64,000 bases of DNA from Adiantum capillus-veneris (taxonomy: Eukaryota > Streptophyta > Polypodiopsida > Polypodiales > Pteridaceae). The notes below the pieces were generated by a model. That model did not search any database, was not told the DNA's origin, and was given only the letters and a program-made list of their open reading frames with translations. The first letter of the stretch is position 1, and each line of letters opens with the position of its first letter. Position numbers and translations under genes: made by a program. The stretch is from the NCBI GenBank assembly GCA_014529385.2, contig CM043968.1, positions 28,667,513 to 28,731,512 on the forward strand, in the 5' to 3' direction. Of this stretch, positions 58,092 through 64,000 are shown piece by piece.

Positions 58092-58862
58092 TGTTAAGTA
58101 TGGAGCCTGATTTACCCTTGTAATTTTCTGTGGTAAAAGCGCACATTTGTAAGGCCCCCATTATGAGGAGAAGCCATCGTGCGTGAAGGAAAATCACTCA
58201 CCGGAAACCAAAATTTTCACGGACAAGAATCAGGGGCAACTCGCCGGAATATTCTTTTTCGCCGGAATATTATGGCCGGACGGCGGCCGGAAAGTGGTCG
58301 GAAAACAACCGGTCGGTTGGCCGGTGGCCGGTAGTCAATGGCCGATGGCCAGTGGTCGGAAGTCGATGGCCAGTGGCCGGTGGTCGGAAGTCAATGGCCT
58401 GTGGCCGGTGGCCGAATTCAAAAGCGGACTTGTCTTCTCAAGGGCGGTCACACATGGGCGGATTGGAGGGTCCGATTTGGACTTTTTCGCACAAGGGCGG
58501 CTACACATGGCTGTCTCTCATAAGAGAGGGCAGCCCTTTTGGCCTATAAAAGGAGGCCATTTCTACACACATTTCATAGTGTGAAGTTGATGCAACAAGG
58601 TGAGTGTGAGGTGGTGAGAGTGAAGCAAGGCGGGAGCTCCATTAAGGGTATAATCCCTTTGTAAACTACTTCTTGTTTTGAAGTACTAAAGCCATTGAGT
58701 GGCTGCTTTCCCGTGGACGTAGCCCACATTGGGTGAACCACGTATATTGTGTGTACTCTCTCTCTCTCTCTCTCTACTCTATAATCTCGTGTATATAAAT
58801 CTGTCTCTCTCCATTAAGTAATCTACTCAATTATCTATTTAGCTACGTCTTATTTCCTAACA
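58092..58862 (+). repeat. 5' LTR of element H
   Basis: 771 bp, TGTTAAGTATGG...TCCTAACA. TATA box TATAAAAGG at 58545-58553 framed by GGCC. GGCCGGTGGCC-type minisatellite (28-bp units) at 58316-58420, and (CT)n at about 58757-58775. Confidence 0.94.
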
Positions 58863-58864
58863 AC

Positions 58865-58876
58865 TGGTATCAGAGC
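58865..58876 (+). other. Primer binding site of element H
   Basis: TGGTATCAGAGC, initiator tRNA-Met type, two bases after the LTR. Confidence 0.92.
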
Positions 58877-58935
58877 AAGGTTTTCTCGTAGCTAAATTAT
58901 CTCAAGGAAAGGAATCCTTGAATTGAGTGGGAGTT

Positions 58936-61900
58936 ATGGCGGGGGAAGGGAAGCTCAAGATTGAGAAGTTCAACGGAAAAAACTACCAACATTGGAAGAT
59001 GCAGATTGAAGACTATCTCTACCAGAAGGACCTCTATTTGCCACTAGGCGGTCTTGCGAAGAAGCCCGCAACAATGGCAGATGAAGCATGGATTGTCCTT
59101 GATCGAAAGGCACTGGGAACAATCCGGTTAAGCTTGGCGTCAATAGTGGCCTTCAATGTTTCGGAGATGAAGACCACGGAGGACTTGATGAAGTCACTTG
59201 ACGACTTCTATGAGAAACCATCGGCATCCAATAAGGTATTTCTTATGAAGCGCTTGTTCAATCTAAAGATGGCAGAGAATGGTTCAGTTGCAGAACACCT
59301 AAATGACTTTAACACAAACATAAGTCAACTTCGATCAGTGAAAATCAATTTCGATGACGAAGTGCGAGCTCTCCTTATACTATCATCTCTACCGGATAGT
59401 TGGGACAGCCTTGTGATGGCTGTAAGTAATTCTATCTCTGGCACAAATACTCTTAAGTTTGATGATGTTGTGGGTGTTCTCCTAAGCGAGGAAATGTGAA
59501 GGAGAAGCACAGGAGAATCATCAAGTGCTGCACTATCAGTGGAAACAAGAGGAAGGCCTAAGGAGAGGTTCAAAAACCAAAAGGGTCGTGATCGCTCAAG
59601 GCGGAGCAAGTCACGCACAAAGTCAGTTCTTGAATGTTGGAACTGCGGCAAGAAGGGCCACATCAAGAAGGATTGCTGGTCCAAGAAGAAGAAGGAGACA
59701 GAGTCTCAAAACAACAAGCCAACATCGGAGGCCAATGTGGCAGGTAAAGTAGAGCAAGATGCTCTAATTCTCTCATTAGACAATGTGTCTAATTCTTGGA
59801 TAGTAGATTCCAGGGCTTCATTCCATGCGACACCACACAAGCAACATTTCCAAGACTACACCAAAGGTAATTTTGGGTATGTATACTTGGGAGATGATGA
59901 AGCTTGTGAGATTGTCGGCAAAGGTACAATTTCTGTCAAAACTGCTAACGGAAATGAATGGAAGCTTAAAGATGTTAGGCATGTTCCTTCTCTTCGCAAA
60001 AATTTGATCTCTACAGGACAATTGGACGATGAAGGTCATAACATTTCATTCGGAAACAAACGGTGGAAGATCTCAAAGGGATCTTTGGTGGTTGCCAAGG
60101 GAGAAAAAGTCGGTACACTTTACTTGTGTACTGTTAGCACGCAACCTTCAGCTTATGCAGCAACTACAGAAGTTGACAGTGCGGTGTGGCACTACCGACT
60201 TGGGCATATGAGTGCCAAAGGAATGCAAATCCTTCAAACAAAGAAGCTTCTACCAGGTTTGAAAGAAGTGGATTTAGAGTTCTGTGAAGATTGTGTTTAT
60301 GGTAAACAAAAGAGGGTAAAATTTCAAAAATCAGGAAATGAAAGAAAATAAAAAACTTGAGTTGGTTCATTCTGATGTTTGGGGTCCTGCAAGTACACCA
60401 TCACTTGGTGGCTCATTGTACTATGTAACATTCATAGACGATGCGAGTAGAAAAACATGGGTTTATGTCATGAAGAATAAATCCGATGTATTTTTCATAT
60501 TTCAAAGGTGGAAAGCCTTTGTGGAAAATGAAACAGGTACCAAGGTTAAATGCCTCAGATCCGACAATGGAGGCGAATATTGCAGCCAAGTTTTTGAAAG
60601 CTTTTGTGCTAGCAATGGCATTTGGAGGCAAAGGACAACCCCAAGGACACCTCAACAAAATGGGATTTCGGAAAGGATGAACAGGACAATCATGGAACGA
60701 GCACGAAGCATGCGGCTACATGCAGGCCTACCGCTTGAGCTTTGGGCGAAAGCTGTAAGTACGTCTGTGTACTTAATCAATCGGTCACCCTCAACGGCAT
60801 TGGATGGGGGAGTTCCATAAGAGGCATGGACAGGTAAACCGGTGAATTATGCATTTCTCAAAGTGTTTGGGTGTGAGGCTTTCATGCACATAGATAGAAG
60901 CCTAAGATCAAAGCTAGATGCAAAGTCCAAAAAGTGTTTCTTCATTGGCTATGCAGAAGGAGACTGTTGGTATCGCCTATGGAATCCTGAAGATGGTAAA
61001 ATCTTAAGGAGTAGGGATGTAATTTTTAACGAACAAAATATGTACAAAGATTACTTGGAAAGAAAACAAACAAAAGAAACAGGTGATGAGTACATGGAGC
61101 TTGAGGACGGTGAAGACTCAAGGACTGCAAACGGTGACAATGTGCAACAACGTCAACCAAATGAGGAGCCTCAACCTATTCCCCGAAGATCTACAAGAGC
61201 AAGTAGACCTCCAGAAAGGTTTGTTCCTTCCTTCAACCATCTCTTGATCTCAGATTCTGGAGAGCCGGAATCATACGAAGAAGCTATGCAACATGAATCC
61301 AAAGAACAATGGACGAAGAGCATGCAAGTGGAGATGGACTCACTACATCGCAACCAAACATGGGAGTTGGTTGAGTTGCCTAAAGGTAAGCGGGCACTTC
61401 AAAACAAATGGGTGTACAAGCTGAAGGAAGAAGAAGGTGGGAAGAAAAGGTACAAGTTTAGGCTTGTGGTAAAAGGGTTTTTTCAAAAGAAAGGTATTGA
61501 CTTCAATGAAATATTTTCTCCTGTTGTGAAAATGAACTCAATTAGGCTTGTCTTAAGCCTTGTGGCTGCTCATGATTTAAATCTCGAGCAAATGGATGTA
61601 AATACGGCATTCCCTCACGGTGACTTAGAGGAGGAAATCTACATGCTTCAACCAAAGGGGTATGAAGTAAAAGGTAAGGAGAAAATGGTTTGCAGATTAA
61701 AGAAGAGCTTGTATGGTTTAAAGCAAGCATCAAGACAATGGTACTTGAAGTTTGATCGATGGATGTTGGATCATGGATTCACAAGATGCAACTCGGATCA
61801 CTGCGTCTACACGAAGAATTTGGGAGATGGGAAATTCATCATCCTAATGTTGTATGTTGATGACCTGTTGACAGCAAGTGCTAACATGCAGGACATCAAA

Positions 61901-62815
61901 GACCTAAAAGAGGAGCTGTCCAAATCTTTTTCAATGAAAGATTTAGGTGCTGCAAAGAGGATACTTGGTATGAAAATATCAAGGGACAGGACGAAGAAGA
62001 CAATAAAGCTATCTCAAGAAGATTACATCAAGAAGGTACTAGAAAGGTTTGCTATGCAAAATGCAAAACCAGTTTCTACACCTTTGGCTGGTCATTTTAA
62101 ACTAACGAAGGATATGTGTCCAAAGACACAAGAGGAGATAGCCTATATGTCTAAAGTTCCATATGCTGCAGCGGTAGGTTCTCTAATGTATGCTATGGTC
62201 TGGACAAGGCCAGACATTGCACATGCAGTGGGAGTTGTGAGTAGGTTCATGGACAACCCAGGTAAAGAGCATTGGCAAGCTGTGAAGTGGATACTTAGGT
62301 ATCTAAAAGGGACAACAACAAATGCTTTGTATTTTGGAGGAATTGATATTTTTCTAGAAGGGTATACTGATGCAGATATGGCAGGTGACAAAGATACTCG
62401 AAGGAGCACTACTGGCTATGTGTTCATGGTTGGAGGCACAGCAGTAAGCTGGGCTTCAAAGCTGCAGAAAGTGGTTTCACTTTCTACCACGGAAGCAGAG
62501 TATGTAGCAATGACGGAGGCAAGCAAAGAAATTCTGTGGCTTCACAGATTCTTAGAAGAGCTTGGATTCAAACAAGACAATTGTGTCTTGTATAGTGATA
62601 GCCAAAGCGCTATCCATCTTGCGAAGAACTCAACCTTTCATTCAAGGACAAAGCACATTGAAGTGAGATATCACTTCATACGCACTCTTTTGGAAGAGGG
62701 ACAGCTAAAGCTTGGAAAGGTGCATAAAAGTGAAAATCCTGCAGACATGTTTACAAAGGTGGTCAACAAGGAGAAGTTGAGCTTTTGCTCATCTTCAATC
62801 GGCATTCAAGGATAA
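58936..62815 (+). pseudogene. gag-pol polyprotein of element H
   Basis: Start at 58936, MAGEGKLKIEKFNGKNYQHW, chosen by match with G. Gag runs to TGA at 59497-59499 (arginine in G), then the zinc knuckle CWNCGKKGHIKKDC. The protease motif reads WIVDSRASFHATPH, with R for the conserved G next to the catalytic D. Integrase: LGHMSAKGMQILQTKKLLPG, CEDCVYGKQ, a 2-nt deletion near 60345, HSDVWGPASTPSLGG, RSDNGGEYCSQVFESF, PQQNGISERMN, and TAA at 60818-60820. The open 60842-62815 stretch holds reverse transcriptase (VYKLKEEEGGKKRYKFRLVV; active site MLYVDDLLTAS) and RNase H (SLSTTEAEYVAMTEASKEIL; SDSQSAIHLAKNSTFH). Length matches G. Confidence 0.95.
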
Positions 62816-62864
62816 GAAGCCAGAATGGAAAGTAGTCATAGGTTTGGTTTGGAGATTAGTCTCC

Positions 62865-62875
62865 AAGTGGGAAAT
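62865..62875 (+). other. Polypurine tract of element H
   Basis: AAGTGGGAAAT directly before the 3' LTR, the usual place for plus-strand priming. Confidence 0.75.
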
Positions 62876-63669
62876 TGTTAAGTATGGAGCCTGATTTACC
62901 CTTGTAATTTTCTGTGGTAAAAGTGCACATTTGTAAGGCCCCCATTATGAGGAGAAGCCATCGTGCGTGAAGGAAAATCACTCACCGGAAACGAAAATTT
63001 TCACGGACAAGAATCAGGGGCAACTTTAAAGGCCTCAGGGACGGAGGTCCCCGAGACTTTTTTTCGTCGGAATATTATGCCCGGACGGCGGCCGGAAAGT
63101 GGTCGGAAAACAACCGGTCGGTTGGCCGGTGGCCGGTAGTCAATGGCTGATGGCCGGTGATCGGAAGTCAATGGCCGGTGGCCGGTGGTCGGAAGTCAAT
63201 GGCCGGTGGCCGGTGGCCGAATTCAAAAGCGGACTTGTCTTCTCAAGGGCGGCCACACATGGGCGGATTGGAGGGTCCGATTTGGACTTATTCGCACAAG
63301 GGCGGCTACACATGGCTGTCTCTCATAAGAGAGGGCAGCCCTTTTGGCCTATAAAAGGAGGCCATTTCTACACACATTTCATAGTGTGAAGTTGATGCAA
63401 CAAGGTGAGTGTGAGGTGGTGAGAGTGAAGCAAGGCGAGAGCTCCATTAAGGGTATAATCCCTTTGTAAACTACTTCTTGTTTTGAAGTACTAAAGCCAT
63501 TGAGTGGCTGCTTTCCCGTGGACGTAGCCCACATTGGGTGAACCACGTATATCGTGTGTACTCTCTCTCTCTCTCTCTCTCTACTCTATAATCTCGTGTA
63601 TATAAATTTGTCTCTCTCCATTAAGTAATCTACTCAATTATCTATTAAGCTACGTCTTATTTTCTAACA
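62876..63669 (+). repeat. 3' LTR of element H
   Basis: 794 bp. Longer than the 5' LTR because of an unshared block at about 63025-63062 that can fold as GGGAC-GGAG-GTCCC. TATA box at 63350-63358; the minisatellite and (CT)n are kept. Confidence 0.93.
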
Positions 63670-63674
63670 AACAC

Positions 63675-64000
63675 ATCTTGGCTACTTTGTACGTGTGCGC
63701 CGTGGAGGATGCTCCCACAACAAAGTTTTGTGATGAAAATGGCTATGATGTCGTTCCTTATTTTGCAGTGAGTGTAATCCAGGAAAATGAAGAGAACCAG
63801 ACATCAACAAGATCTCGACATAAGGAGCAAACAAAGAAATGTGGAGAATCAAAAGATGAAGAAGACGACGAGTTCTATGACTCTGTAGAACACTTCGAGC
63901 TTCAAGAAGATCAACGACCCAAGAATCAATGTCATCGCTACACGAATAAAGTGCATCAAAAGTGGATTCCGAAGTCCTCTTTGAAGACACAGCCACCACA
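63675..64000 (+). pseudogene. Element I pol, segment right of copia H (open to window end)
   Basis: Reads ILATLYVCAVEDAPTTKFCD, GYDVVPYFAVSVIQENEENQ, DEEDDEFYDSVEHFELQEDQ, HQKWIPKSSLKTQPP without a stop. Highly charged, with no recognised domain. It is the continuation of the frame at 57890-58091. Confidence 0.65.

Larger units (their letters stand above)
58092..63669 (+). mobile_element. Element H: Ty1/copia (Tnt1/Tork-like) inserted in element I
   Basis: LTRs at 58092-58862 and 62876-63669, initiator tRNA-Met primer site at 58865-58876, and AACAC duplicated exactly at 58087-58091 and 63670-63674. Removing H rejoins the host frame (WEH|ILATLY). It is the same family as G, in inverted orientation, about 14 kb away. 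Gag-pol has two stops, one 2-nt deletion and a changed protease active site. Confidence 0.95.
49778..64000 (+). mobile_element. Element I: Ty3/gypsy element with tandem LTRs and tRNA-Asp-type primer site, incomplete at window end
   Basis: Two head-to-tail LTR copies (49778-50712 and 50713-51656) are followed by a tRNA-Asp-type primer site, a 2.65-kb leader, gag, a zinc-knuckle region and a retropepsin domain. Copia H interrupts it at 58091. The frame resumes at 63675 and is still open at 64000, so reverse transcriptase, integrase and the 3' LTR lie beyond the window. The primer site is the type used by plant Athila/Tat elements; without the polymerase that placement stays an inference. Confidence 0.85.

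Noticed and set aside
63682-63999. Minus-strand open frame at the window end
   Set aside because: It is antisense to the continuous plus-strand frame of element I and has no domain.

Overview
This is a transposon-dense stretch of nuclear DNA from a land plant. The evidence is nested plant-type LTR retrotransposons (Ty1/copia of the Tnt1/Tork type, Ty3/gypsy chromoviruses, a gypsy element primed by a tRNA-Asp-like site) and one spliced host gene fragment with GT-AG introns. No bacterial, organellar or viral gene set is present. The density of decayed elements suggests a large genome (a fern or gymnosperm would fit), but the sequence does not fix the species.

Layout. 1-14294: a minus-strand chromovirus remnant (A) is split by an LTR remnant (1-216) and by a plus-strand element of the same family (C, 780-6758, target duplication AGAAC). 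It abuts a third family member on the minus strand (B, 6881-11707) and a non-coding LTR element with hairpin-repeat arrays (J, 11708-14294). 14295-20610: single-copy-looking DNA with the first two coding exons of a minus-strand CCCH/G-patch-type gene (15601-16290), microsatellites and a decayed gag-like remnant. 20616-25606: copia element D (minus). 25612-28808: decayed minus-strand remnants, including a gypsy integrase tail. 28809-46674: gypsy element F (plus, target duplication TCGTA), carrying copia E (31844-37020, minus) in gag and copia G (38677-44242, minus) in its reverse-transcriptase active-site motif. 46680-49777: a chromovirus 3' end (K) interrupted by a solo LTR of the F family (46988-48525, target duplication GGCCA). 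49778-64000: a gypsy element (I, plus) with two head-to-tail LTRs, a tRNA-Asp-type primer site, a 2.65-kb leader studded with a perfect palindrome, and a gag-protease frame. It is interrupted by copia H (58092-63669, plus, target duplication AACAC) and runs off the window.

How it fits together. Each complete element is framed by LTRs, and most have a 5-bp target duplication, so the order of insertion can be read. The gypsy elements are older hosts and the copia elements are later insertions. None of the elements has an intact gag-pol frame. G comes closest (two stop codons, no frameshift), and H has two stops and one 2-nt deletion. D and E share identical protease-region lesions although they inserted independently. 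B and C, from one family, have lost different pol segments at short microhomologies. The most unusual signals are the palindrome array in the leader of I and the tandem LTR-LTR head of the same element.
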